DNA of 55,431 bases from IMG/VR virus record IMGVR_UViG_3300007523_000015, positions 1-55,431 of that record; one strand, 5' to 3'. Position numbers and translations under genes: made by a program. The notes under the pieces are model-generated. The model did no database searches. It had not been told where the DNA came from and saw only the letters and a list, made by a program, of their open reading frames with translations. Source of the stretch: a virus. Shown piece after piece: positions 17,013 through 24,568 of this stretch (position 1 is its first letter; each line of letters starts with the position of its first letter).

Positions 17013-18038
17013 TTATGTATTTCGGTTTATGCTTTTTATATCATCTGCAAGAGACAATTGATCTGCTCGTACCCAACCTCGTTGAGTTAAAAACTTATGA
17101 TTTCCTGTAACTTTTATTTTCTTATTATTATCGAACTCTAATTTATACATTTTTTCATTTGACGATTTTGTCAGATTTTTATAGACTGCATCAACGGTAT
17201 CTTCTTTGAATATATTCTCCATTTCTGAATAGTTTATTATCCTATCCCCGACTTTTATTTCCGATATTTTCAAATAGCCCAATGATGTCAAGACTAATGC
17301 ATCTGGGTGAAAACATTCGTCCACCATAACGCAAACTACTCCTTCGAAGAAATCGTTTATATCGATCTCTAAATCGGTTTCTTTCGAACGCTTTGCTAGG
17401 CTTTCCAGACTTTGCCATGTACATATAGTGTGAGTTTTTAAATACTCTTTCCTATCTCCATAAAATACGCCTACATCTAATCCAAGATTGATATAATCTT
17501 CTTCTGTTTGCGTTACTAAATCCTTAGTCGGCACAATCACTATGCTGCGACCATACTGCTGAACCTTATGGCTTAAAATCGCCGTAATTAGCGTTTTTCC
17601 CGAGCCGGTCGGGCAAATATTTACACCGGTTAAGTTGTTCAAATACGAATTAATGCATTCGGTTTGGTGTTCCTTGATAACAATCGGTTGTCCGGCAAGT
17701 GTATGTCCTTTGGGCCAGGTGATATGTGAATAGCTATCTGCAACTACTTCGTCGAAGACAAAGTCGTGTGTCGTATCTCTAAGATCATCTATTTCTATTT
17801 CATATCCCTGTGCCTGAACAATGGGCAACAATGTATCTAATAGATTAAGATATGTGCGCGCTCCTACATCACAGAAAGAGATCTTACCGTTCCATCTTCC
17901 GAGCCGATAAGCTGGAGTATATCGTGCATGCTCCATAAAGAATTCTAAAGACTGTGTCATTTTTCGTCGTGTGACGATATCAAGCCCCTCGAACTTTACG
18001 TTACATTCATCTTGTATGATTAGTTTTGTTGTTGCCAT
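17013..18038 (-). CDS. uvsW: UvsW helicase N-terminal part with split intein N-half
   Basis: 341 residues. The N-extein (241 residues) has a substrate-grip N-domain and the first RecA lobe: Walker A NICPTGSGKT, motif Ia VPTKDLV, and motif II broken after VMVDE. The next residue is Cys 1 of the intein (CFHPDALVLTSLGYLKISE), with block B near VTGNHKFLTQRG, ending after 100 residues. UvsW is the T4 DNA/RNA helicase for branch migration and late control of origin R-loops. The insertion lies inside the DECH box, so the unspliced protein should be inactive. Neighbours UvsY and UvsX confirm the recombination context. Confidence 0.93.
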   Translation of the reverse strand: MATTKLIIQDECNVKFEGLDIVTRRKMTQSLEFFMEHARYTPAYRLGRWNGKISFCDVGARTYLNLLDTLLPIVQAQGYEIEIDDLRDTTHDFVFDEVVADSYSHITWPKGHTLAGQPIVIKEHQTECINSYLNNLTGVNICPTGSGKTLITAILSHKVQQYGRSIVIVPTKDLVTQTEEDYINLGLDVGVFYGDRKEYLKTHTICTWQSLESLAKRSKETDLEIDINDFFEGVVCVMVDECFHPDALVLTSLGYLKISEIKVGDRIINYSEMENIFKEDTVDAVYKNLTKSSNEKMYKLEFDNNKKIKVTGNHKFLTQRGWVRADQLSLADDIKSINRNT

Positions 18039-18047
18039 TTATATCTG

Positions 18048-18224
18048 TTACGGAGTTTTAGCCGTTAATAATGTGAAAAAGTCCCTGCCCATCTTTTCAT
18101 AGAATGCAGAATCCAATGCAGTACCATCCTGCACTATCTCAATCGGCAATCTTACTGTCATTTCTATCTCCGGAGCAAATTTGTTATTATTCATTGTTAC
18201 TTGTTTTTTTACTAATGTTATCAT
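18048..18224 (-). CDS. small conserved protein between uvsY and uvsW
   Basis: 58 residues from the ATG at 18224, chosen because AAGGAAA stands 5 bases upstream. Product MITLVKKQVTMNNNKFAPEI ... FFTLLTAKTP. Function unknown; position between uvsY and uvsW suggests recombination or replication. The reading frame continues upstream without a stop into a truncated HNH endonuclease (18225-18404), so a fused 118-residue protein is also possible. Confidence 0.6.
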   Translation of the reverse strand: MITLVKKQVTMNNNKFAPEIEMTVRLPIEIVQDGTALDSAFYEKMGRDFFTLLTAKTP

Positions 18225-18404
18225 ATGTTTCCTTGTAATTTTTACCATGCCATTAAGACTTTTAGGCAGTATGTGATGCTTTTCTGTATATCCGGTTAAA
18301 ATCCGTGATGACGTAGAAGTAATAATATTCCTATACCACAAAGTATATTTTGAATTTTTACTCATCTCATCTACAATATCTAAATAGTCACACACTTGCA
18401 TCAT
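18225..18404 (-). pseudogene. 5' remnant of an HNH homing endonuclease
   Basis: About 60 codons. NSKYTLWYRNII followed by TGYTEKHHILPKSLNG matches the N-terminus and the first half of the HNH core of the intact genes at 15115 and 28659. The next residues, MVKITRKHM, align with their LVQLTAREH, but the six residues holding the central Asn are gone and the rest of the gene is missing. It is fused in frame with the 58-residue gene and overlaps the end of uvsY out of frame. Confidence 0.7.
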
Positions 18405-18849
18405 CTAAGCCAGCCGTTCTGAGTTTTATTATATTCGAAGAACTAAAAGACTTCTGCTCTAGTGCTTTAGATATGCCCAAATATTTATTTCGCAATAATG
18501 CAACTTCATTTATCAATAAAGTAGAGTCAACAATGCTTGCCACGCCGTCTACATACTTTTCTGCATCTCTGGAACTAAGTGTTTTATTGTATGCTTCTAG
18601 AAACTTTTTAAACTCGGCCGATCTATCCTTACGTAGCTGTATATTTAGATATTCTAATACTGCCTCGATTTCCTGTAACTGAACATACCTATGTTCAACA
18701 ATACCCGGTAACTCGGCTGCATGTTTTTCTAATGTCTTACCTTTAAGGGATAATTCAAATCGTGCAGCCTCGAGTTCCGTTTCGAAGTGTATGATGAAAT
18801 CGGGTATCTTTGATATATCTCCCGTTACTTTATAATACCAGCTCGACAT
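18388..18849 (-). CDS. uvsY: UvsY recombination mediator
   Basis: 153 residues. The central stretch LQEIEAVLEYLNIQLRKDR, then SRDAEKYVDG and NEVALLRNKYLGISKALEQK, matches the UvsY form seen in exo-T4 phages, larger than and divergent from T4 UvsY. UvsY loads UvsX onto gp32-coated single-stranded DNA. It lies between uvsX/gp32 and uvsW, the expected recombination cluster. Identification rests on remembered family pattern and context. Confidence 0.75.
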   Translation of the reverse strand: MSSWYYKVTGDISKIPDFIIHFETELEAARFELSLKGKTLEKHAAELPGIVEHRYVQLQEIEAVLEYLNIQLRKDRSAEFKKFLEAYNKTLSSRDAEKYVDGVASIVDSTLLINEVALLRNKYLGISKALEQKSFSSSNIIKLRTAGLDDASV

Positions 18850-18861
18850 TCTTATTACCTA

Positions 18862-19170
18862 TCATAGTTGATGTGTTCGTCTGATTGCAATTTCCATAGC
18901 TTGCACCAATAATACTGCTCGTTGAGTTCTTGACATCATTGCTCGTCTAATTGCCATAGCACGTGGAGGAACACCGAGGTCTTCTGCCAAAGCTTTATGT
19001 ATTTTGGTCAGATTTACTGGCTCAGAAATCCACATTACGTAGTCAGCACCCACAGTTTGGTTTTTCATTGATTCTTTAAACTGCTGGACTTGCGTCATGG
19101 TTTTTAGAGCATCCTTGCTTTTAATTGTCTCGAGTAATAATTCTCCAGAATCCTTAGCGGTAGTCGTCAT
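18862..19170 (-). CDS. small conserved hypothetical protein
   Basis: 102 residues, helical, with two Ala/Met/Arg-rich segments (PPRAMAIRRAMMSRTQRAV and VQAMEIAIRRTHQL). The second half could bind nucleic acid by charge, but no family is recognised. It overlaps the small acidic gene by 17 bases and precedes uvsY by 12. Confidence 0.55.
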   Translation of the reverse strand: MTTTAKDSGELLLETIKSKDALKTMTQVQQFKESMKNQTVGADYVMWISEPVNLTKIHKALAEDLGVPPRAMAIRRAMMSRTQRAVLLVQAMEIAIRRTHQL

Positions 19171-19402
19171 CTAATAGATCCTCATCTTCGTCATCGAACT
19201 CTTCGATACCATCGGATAAATGACTTCTTGCTGCTGCCCGCATCTCCTTGTCTAGATCCTCATCTAAGAGACTATCTTCGATTAAGCTAAACTCGTCAAA
19301 CACCACTACAAGGATATCTGCTACTTCTAGTCGTTCCTTTGGAGCAATATGTGATTTAATTCTGCCCCACAATTCTAATAATAATTCATGATTTTCGTTC
19401 AT
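19154..19402 (-). CDS. small acidic protein downstream of UvsX
   Basis: 82 residues from the ATG at 19402, chosen for the AAGGAA site upstream. Begins MNENHELLLELWGRIKSHIA and ends in a strongly acidic tail (EEFDDEDEDLLDDDYR). A similar small acidic protein follows uvsX in many exo-T4 phages. Its start sits two bases from the uvsX stop, so translation is probably coupled. Function unknown. Confidence 0.65.
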   Translation of the reverse strand: MNENHELLLELWGRIKSHIAPKERLEVADILVVVFDEFSLIEDSLLDEDLDKEMRAAARSHLSDGIEEFDDEDEDLLDDDYR

Positions 19403-19403
19403 A

Positions 19404-20504
19404 TTATTCCTTTTCCTTTTCTTCTGCTTGTTTTCTCTCATCTTCGTCCGTGATAACTGCAATTAGATCGTCTTGTGTGAATTCATTCATTAGAATCTTC
19501 ATACTTTCTAGATCATTGTTCCAAGCCTTCTTAAACTGCTTAATCACTTTACCAGTTACTCCGGAAGTATAGACATAACTGTTACCTTCCTTAACCAGTT
19601 TCCCGGCTTTTTCGAAAAGATCGAACAGACCCGATGTGGGATTCATACCTGTTTCCCACGGAATATCAATCTTAATTGATTCGAACGGTTTCGAATATCG
19701 TGTCTTAACAACTTTACATGTTGCACGAATTCCTCGAATATCGGCACCGGTAGTTTTGTTTCCGTCTTCGTCTTCTTTAAGTTTATATTTCTTCATAGCA
19801 ATAATGATACTAGATGCAAACATGAATCCAGATCCGCCTGAAATCTTGTCATCTGGATCAAACATATCCTGGCTTGCATATGTGTGATTTGTAACAACCA
19901 TACCAATATTCAAGTCACCGAACATATTAACACAATTAGATACGAATGCCTTTAACTGTTTTGCTTTTCGACCCATGTCGCCTTTCATATCAGCTGCTTC
20001 GAACTGTTTAACTTCTGTAGGAGTTAATAACATGCCCAAAGAGTCAATAATGAATAAGATTTTTGGTCGATTTTCTTTTGCTAAGTCTAGATGATTTGCT
20101 TTGTAGTCGGTCACAAATGCGTGAACAATTCCTGCAACGTCATCAATCATTGATGCGCTAATACGTAACATCTTTTCTTCGCTTGTGTCTACACCTAAAT
20201 TGTGCAACCACTTTTCATCAAGTGCATTCTCTGTGTCAATCATAACAACAAAGATTCCCTGTTCCTGAGCATTCTTAGCAATGTTGCCAGAAACAATATA
20301 TGATTTGCCGGCTCCTGATTCGCCTGCAAATACTGTTACCTTACCCATCGGGACTCCGCGATCGAAGTCTCCGCTGATAAGGAAGTTTAAACCGTAGGAT
20401 CCTGTACTAACCCAAGTATCGGGGTCGTTGAATCCTGTAGAAATTCCTGTAATACTTTTAGTCACAGCTTTCCTAAATTTTGATATGTCAAACGGCTTAG
20501 CCAT
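19404..20504 (-). CDS. uvsX: UvsX recombinase (RecA-like)
   Basis: 366 residues. Walker A GESGAGKS near residues 64-71, the catalytic MIDTENALDEKW after it, Walker B ILFIIDSLGML near 155, and loop 2 region KISGGSGFMFASS. The length and motifs match T4 UvsX. It forms presynaptic filaments on single-stranded DNA with UvsY and gp32 for strand exchange and recombination-dependent replication. No intein here, unlike gp41 and UvsW. The GIY-YIG gene upstream overlaps its start by 8 bases. Confidence 0.95.
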   Translation of the reverse strand: MAKPFDISKFRKAVTKSITGISTGFNDPDTWVSTGSYGLNFLISGDFDRGVPMGKVTVFAGESGAGKSYIVSGNIAKNAQEQGIFVVMIDTENALDEKWLHNLGVDTSEEKMLRISASMIDDVAGIVHAFVTDYKANHLDLAKENRPKILFIIDSLGMLLTPTEVKQFEAADMKGDMGRKAKQLKAFVSNCVNMFGDLNIGMVVTNHTYASQDMFDPDDKISGGSGFMFASSIIIAMKKYKLKEDEDGNKTTGADIRGIRATCKVVKTRYSKPFESIKIDIPWETGMNPTSGLFDLFEKAGKLVKEGNSYVYTSGVTGKVIKQFKKAWNNDLESMKILMNEFTQDDLIAVITDEDERKQAEEKEKE

Positions 20505-21144
20505 TATAATTTTCCTTTTTATAAATTATATTAATATGTTTCTTAAAATTTCCAGGATCATACATTTTGCCACAATGCAAACACGAGATGCGAGCCGAAG
20601 TAACACCTTTATTCCATGCTATTTTTCCAGAATGTAACTTGGATAAATTATCCTTAAATTCCTGTGTTCTGATCTTCCCCTTATTCTTGTGATTGTTTGT
20701 ATCCTGTTGTTTAAATTTTATTCCCTTCCTTCCGTTAGGGTGACCTTTGCGACTTTCACTATTCTTAAAGTTCTGTTCTGGTGTTCTCTTTATTCCCTTA
20801 TTTGCAGATCCCATTTTAATACGAGTTTGTATAGATGGATTCGAGTTGCCTTCCCCGCCATCTGTTAAATTAAGCAATGTGCCCAGCCCCGTATCTTTTC
20901 TTCCGAATTTTGCAATTAATTCCACTTCTATCAAAAATGAAAATTCTTCATCTAATCCAGAATATAAGCCTATAACAGGTTTAATATTGTTTCTCTTCAT
21001 GAATTGTAATCGTTGTATAAACGGATGCCTTTTACGGCGAGTCAAATGTTGCCAGGCTCGTGTCCCGTGCCCTTTTCCCACATAAATAGGCTCGTTATTA
21101 CGAGATGGGTCATAATAGATATAGGTGTAGAATTTATCAATCAT
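20497..21144 (-). CDS. GIY-YIG homing endonuclease between gp32 and uvsX
   Basis: 215 residues from the ATG at 21144. GIY-YIG core FYTYIYYDPSRNNEPIYVGK, then HGTRAWQH, catalytic Glu in IEVELIAKFGRK and LLNLTDGGEGNS. NUMOD3-like repeats follow (IKMGSANKGIKR, NSESRKGHPNG, LSKLHSGKIAWN) and a C-terminal zinc-finger-like CLHCGKMYDPGNFKKH. It is inserted between the gp32 terminator and uvsX, an intergenic position also used by homing genes in T4. Confidence 0.88.
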   Translation of the reverse strand: MIDKFYTYIYYDPSRNNEPIYVGKGHGTRAWQHLTRRKRHPFIQRLQFMKRNNIKPVIGLYSGLDEEFSFLIEVELIAKFGRKDTGLGTLLNLTDGGEGNSNPSIQTRIKMGSANKGIKRTPEQNFKNSESRKGHPNGRKGIKFKQQDTNNHKNKGKIRTQEFKDNLSKLHSGKIAWNKGVTSARISCLHCGKMYDPGNFKKHINIIYKKENYNG

Positions 21145-21150
21145 ATACAA

Positions 21151-21176
21151 AAGCAAAGGATTTTAGTCCTTTGCTT
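21151..21176 (-). terminator. intrinsic terminator after gp32
   Basis: Perfect 10-base inverted repeat AAGCAAAGGA / TCCTTTGCTT with a 6-base loop, followed on the minus strand by TTTTG. It lies 15 bases past the gp32 stop and just before the GIY-YIG start codon. Confidence 0.8.
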
Positions 21177-21191
21177 CAATCGATTAGATAA

Positions 21192-22202
21192 TTATTGTTT
21201 CCTGTTCCTGAGCATTTGCAGAATCTCTTGTGGAGATTTGCCAGTTGTTGCTGGCGCCGTAGATGCTGCCGACTCGACAGCAGAGACTGCTTCTTCTAAG
21301 TCAGGATCTGCAACTGGTGCAACCTTTGTCGGTGTCGGTGTCGGCGCTGGGCGTAAAGTAGTTGGACGTTTTGTGTCCTCGTCCGCATCCTTTGATGACG
21401 AAGTGCCTGAATCGAAGCCGAATGGCTTGTAGAATGTAGCCCACTTTTCCGGATCATAAAGATCACCATCGAGAGATGCCTGGAACATTTCGTACATAAT
21501 GGCCAAGTCAGCCTGTGTAGGCTTCTTTGGGAGATATGATTTCAGGTCTACTAAACCATATTGGTCAATTGCTTCTTGCATGTCTTCTGTAATACTCGAT
21601 TCCTTTCTGGCCCACTTTGATGTTGCGTAGTCTGCATAGCCGCCCTTGCTTGTTTTATTAACAATGAAATCCAATCCATTTATAATATGAACCGGGCTAT
21701 GTTCCATTTCGGGATCCAACAAAGCTGCTTTCACAGTTGCGAAAAGCTGTGGGCCAATGACGAATTTACGAATCGGATTGTCCGGAGAGTCTTCATTCAT
21801 TGGATCCACTTTAACGAATCCTTGCATGTAATACGCTCTCTTAACCCAATATTTACGAGCTGTGTCCTCGAGCGACTTATCCTTCCACCATGGTCGTACT
21901 TCGTTAAGGATAGGGCATGTCTTTGCCCCATCGAACATCTCGATACACGGGACTTGTACTTCTACTCGTTTGCTTTCGTCCTGCCCCTTGATGCCTGCGA
22001 AGGGCAGTTTGATAATTTGACGCTCTGTCCAGAAGAATGTGTTGTCTTCGTTTGCGTCTGGTAAAAATCGCAATGTGCAGGAAGTTCCTTCTGCGATATT
22101 CCAGTGTGCGTATGTAGCTTTATCTCCACCAGTGAAGTTTCCACCCTTACGATTGTCTAGTGCTTGTAATTTTTTACGAATTTCTTCCAATGTTTTACTC
22201 AT
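21192..22202 (-). CDS. gp32: gp32 single-stranded DNA-binding protein
   Basis: 336 residues from the ATG at 22202, which has AAAGGAAA upstream; the open frame extends 15 codons further but without a site. N-terminal MSKTLEEIRKKLQALDNRKG, then an OB-fold with the TCPILNEVRPWW ... WVKRAYYMQGFVKVDP region typical of gp32, and an acidic/Pro-rich C-terminal tail ending EILQMLRNRKQ. The usual gp32 Cys-His zinc ligands are not all evident. It coats single-stranded DNA in replication and recombination. It has its own sigma70 promoter and terminator. Confidence 0.9.
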   Translation of the reverse strand: MSKTLEEIRKKLQALDNRKGGNFTGGDKATYAHWNIAEGTSCTLRFLPDANEDNTFFWTERQIIKLPFAGIKGQDESKRVEVQVPCIEMFDGAKTCPILNEVRPWWKDKSLEDTARKYWVKRAYYMQGFVKVDPMNEDSPDNPIRKFVIGPQLFATVKAALLDPEMEHSPVHIINGLDFIVNKTSKGGYADYATSKWARKESSITEDMQEAIDQYGLVDLKSYLPKKPTQADLAIMYEMFQASLDGDLYDPEKWATFYKPFGFDSGTSSSKDADEDTKRPTTLRPAPTPTPTKVAPVADPDLEEAVSAVESAASTAPATTGKSPQEILQMLRNRKQ

Positions 22203-22343
22203 ACTATTTCCTTTTATAAATGTTATATTTTGCTTATGCTTTAACAATTAAGATACATTAATCTCGTTTGTTGTATTGAACGCTATCATCTGAGACTACG
22301 ATCTACTCGGGTCACGTTAAACCCTTTCGCACCTTACCTATTA

Positions 22344-22378
22344 AAGTTTTCGTCTGTAGCTAATTATAACGAAAACTT
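22344..22378. repeat. 10-bp inverted repeat overlapping the gp32 promoter
   Basis: AAGTTTTCGT (22344-22353) and ACGAAAACTT (22369-22378), 15 bases apart. The right arm lies in the spacer next to the -10 box, and the -10 box lies between the arms. It could be an operator or an mRNA hairpin; gp32 is autoregulated in T4. Confidence 0.6.
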
Positions 22379-22391
22379 GTGTGTTTGTCAA
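22363..22391 (-). promoter_or_regulatory. consensus sigma70 early promoter for gp32
   Basis: On the minus strand: TTGACA (22386-22391), 17-base spacer, TATAAT (22363-22368). Both hexamers are perfect, the strongest host-type promoter in the window. The leader to the gp32 start is about 155 bases. Confidence 0.85.
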
Positions 22392-22402
22392 GAACTCCTT
22401 AA

Positions 22403-23887
22403 TTAAAAGAAGTTCATTGTAAATTTATCAAAGAATACCGATAGGTAAGCGGATTCTTTTATTTCTGATGTCTTATCTATCTCTTTGGCAAACTTCACAT
22501 TCTCTAATACCTGTGTAAGTACAGCCTTTTCAAAATCGTTAACCTGGCCTTCTTTGCAAAGCTTCGAACCGATCTTGTTAATAAATCCAGCGAGTTCATC
22601 ATTTTCTGTAATTCTTAGTGCAAATTCGCTTAACTTAAAACCTAATCGAGCATTGTCACTTGCAAACTCGAATATCGGAGTAGTATTTATCGACTCCCGA
22701 CGTAATGTGATAGAATTTCCGGCTGCTTCCTCGATACGCTTATGGAAAGTATTCTTCTCTTGGATAAGTTGTTTAACAATCGGCAATACTTCTTCGAACT
22801 TCTCATCAAATCTTCGGATGGTGAAAAGATCCTTCAATCCAGACACATCATCTTCTTCAAGTGCCTCGCGTTCAAATGTTTCAATACGTGCTCTTACTGT
22901 TTCGTACGTCTTCGATCCCGTCAATTTCTTAAGTTCAGTGCGGAGTGTTTCGATATTTTCTTTAACTGTATCAACAATCCCGGAACTATCTTCGTTTACA
23001 AGTTTATTAGTTGTTACATAGCGGTTGAACGACTGGAGCTTCAGTAAATCATTTGTGCTCTCTGAAATATATATGCCGACCTTATCACCCATTGCTCCGC
23101 CATGAGCCAGGTGTTGTGCCATTGCTCTGGCACCGGGCAGGTAAGTGTTTGGGAAACGGAATCGTTCACCATTACATTCAAGGAAAATTGCACTAATGTG
23201 ACGAGATCGTGATCCACGGACGTTCTCGTCTACAGGAGTCTTATGCTTAACCAGAATCCTAACATTTTCCAATGTTTGTTGCGATGTTTTTAGTGAGCCA
23301 AACATCTTGCTAAAACTTTCTGTGATTGCTTCTTCCATAGATTTCCCATATACAGGCTGATTGCCCGAGTGCTGAATAATATCAACTTTGTTATCTTGCA
23401 AAAGTGCGTTTAATGCTATCTGAACCTCGTTCAGGTCTGCGCCTGGGATATTGTCTGCCAATGCCTGGGCCGTCATCCCTGCTGCATAATCTAATTCGTG
23501 ATAGACTTTAGATAGCATTAAACTATTTGTCTTGTACCCTTCCATCATATTACTGTCCTTTTGCATCTTTGCTTGATAAGCATAATCTCTCGGCTGAATT
23601 GCTTTTCCGAAAACTTTAATATCTGAATTCATCAAAAATTCATCTGCAAGCTTTCTTACATTTTTTTGTACGGCTGTTACGTCACCTGCTGAGGACCCTT
23701 TATTAAATTCGACTCGGTTTCCCTCTTCGTCGATAGTAACCATTATGTTAGGGGAAGCTACGAAGAAACGTCGACCAGTTGTTGGATCTGTTGTTTCGGT
23801 TCCTTCATTGTCGAAGATTTTGATTTTAAATCCATTGCCCTTAAGTAATGAAAAAATCTTCCCAGCTAATGTATCTAGTTCTACCAT
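22403..23887 (-). CDS. large conserved hypothetical protein, probably virion or late
   Basis: 494 residues. An N-terminal beta-rich part (MVELDTLAGKIFSLLKGNGF, FFVASPNIMVTIDEEGNRV), a central SRSRHISAIFLECNGERFRF region, and a long helical C-terminal half with LRRESINTTPIFEFASDNAR. I do not recognise a T4 homologue, though similar proteins occur in exo-T4 genomes. It starts directly after the 221-codon capsid-targeted-like gene and ends before the gp32 promoter, the last gene of the late block from terminase. Confidence 0.55.
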   Translation of the reverse strand: MVELDTLAGKIFSLLKGNGFKIKIFDNEGTETTDPTTGRRFFVASPNIMVTIDEEGNRVEFNKGSSAGDVTAVQKNVRKLADEFLMNSDIKVFGKAIQPRDYAYQAKMQKDSNMMEGYKTNSLMLSKVYHELDYAAGMTAQALADNIPGADLNEVQIALNALLQDNKVDIIQHSGNQPVYGKSMEEAITESFSKMFGSLKTSQQTLENVRILVKHKTPVDENVRGSRSRHISAIFLECNGERFRFPNTYLPGARAMAQHLAHGGAMGDKVGIYISESTNDLLKLQSFNRYVTTNKLVNEDSSGIVDTVKENIETLRTELKKLTGSKTYETVRARIETFEREALEEDDVSGLKDLFTIRRFDEKFEEVLPIVKQLIQEKNTFHKRIEEAAGNSITLRRESINTTPIFEFASDNARLGFKLSEFALRITENDELAGFINKIGSKLCKEGQVNDFEKAVLTQVLENVKFAKEIDKTSEIKESAYLSVFFDKFTMNFF

Positions 23888-24553
23888 TTAAACCTTTATG
23901 TTTCTTTTATTTAGTTCTTGTCTTAGTGCAAGTAACTTATTGTCTGTCCTGGAAATAGCATTCCTTATCTCACCTGCTTGTTTCTTGTCTATTTGTCCTA
24001 AGACATCGTTTATTATGTTCTCGATCTCGGAATATTGTTTTCCAACATTCGGGTCTTTTACAGCCTTCGTATTTTGTCTAGGTTCATCTTCGTCGTCTTC
24101 GCCCGACTTGCTTTCTAATTCGTCTATTTTATTTTCATAATTATTAAGTGCAGTAACTGATGCGTTAACTGCTGATAATAATCTTGTATTCTTTGTAGTC
24201 TTTGCTATTCTTTGCAAAATATCTAACAGTATATTTTGTACATTCGAAAATTTAGAATCATTAGTTCCTAAGAATCCCTGTAGTTCTGATCTTACCTGCG
24301 GTGATAGCGACTTTGCAAAGTTATACAATGCAGATTTTAGATTGCTAAAATAGACATCCTGATACCACGTACTTTTTTGGCTACCAGATACTAGTTTAAA
24401 TCCGTCTAAATTACCCTTATTATTAAACATCTTTTCTGCCATAATAGACAGTTTATGATAAAGCTGAGGTAACTCCGTTGTCAATACATCTACAATGTTC
24501 TTTTGTGATGCCTCAGGCGATACATCTTCTCGAATTATTTCATTTATTCTCAT
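23888..24553 (-). CDS. putative internal virion protein with capsid-targeting-like N-terminus
   Basis: 221 residues. The N-terminus MRINEIIREDVSPEA fits the pattern M-R-x-x-E-[LIF] and then an I-R-E site like those cut by the T4 prohead protease. The rest is helical with an acidic loop (ESKSGEDDEDEPRQ) and a C-terminal coiled-coil-like end. Function unknown. It follows the large terminase gene; a GATAAATA sits 5 bases before its ATG. Packaging into the head is an inference from the N-terminus alone. Confidence 0.6.
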   Translation of the reverse strand: MRINEIIREDVSPEASQKNIVDVLTTELPQLYHKLSIMAEKMFNNKGNLDGFKLVSGSQKSTWYQDVYFSNLKSALYNFAKSLSPQVRSELQGFLGTNDSKFSNVQNILLDILQRIAKTTKNTRLLSAVNASVTALNNYENKIDELESKSGEDDEDEPRQNTKAVKDPNVGKQYSEIENIINDVLGQIDKKQAGEIRNAISRTDNKLLALRQELNKRNIKV

Positions 24554-24558
24554 ATCTG

Positions 24559-24566
24559 TATTTATC
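24559..24566 (-). promoter_or_regulatory. late promoter motif directly before a start codon
   Basis: GATAAATA on the minus strand, 5 bases (CAGAT) before the ATG at 24553. A transcript from here would be leaderless. Confidence 0.4.
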
Positions 24567-24568
24567 TA

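Noticed and set aside
19404-20504. intein in UvsX
   Set aside because: The gene is uninterrupted at 366 codons with all RecA motifs contiguous.
22684-22691. GATAAATA on the minus strand near 22684
   Set aside because: It lies well inside the 494-codon gene with no start codon at a suitable distance; probably chance.
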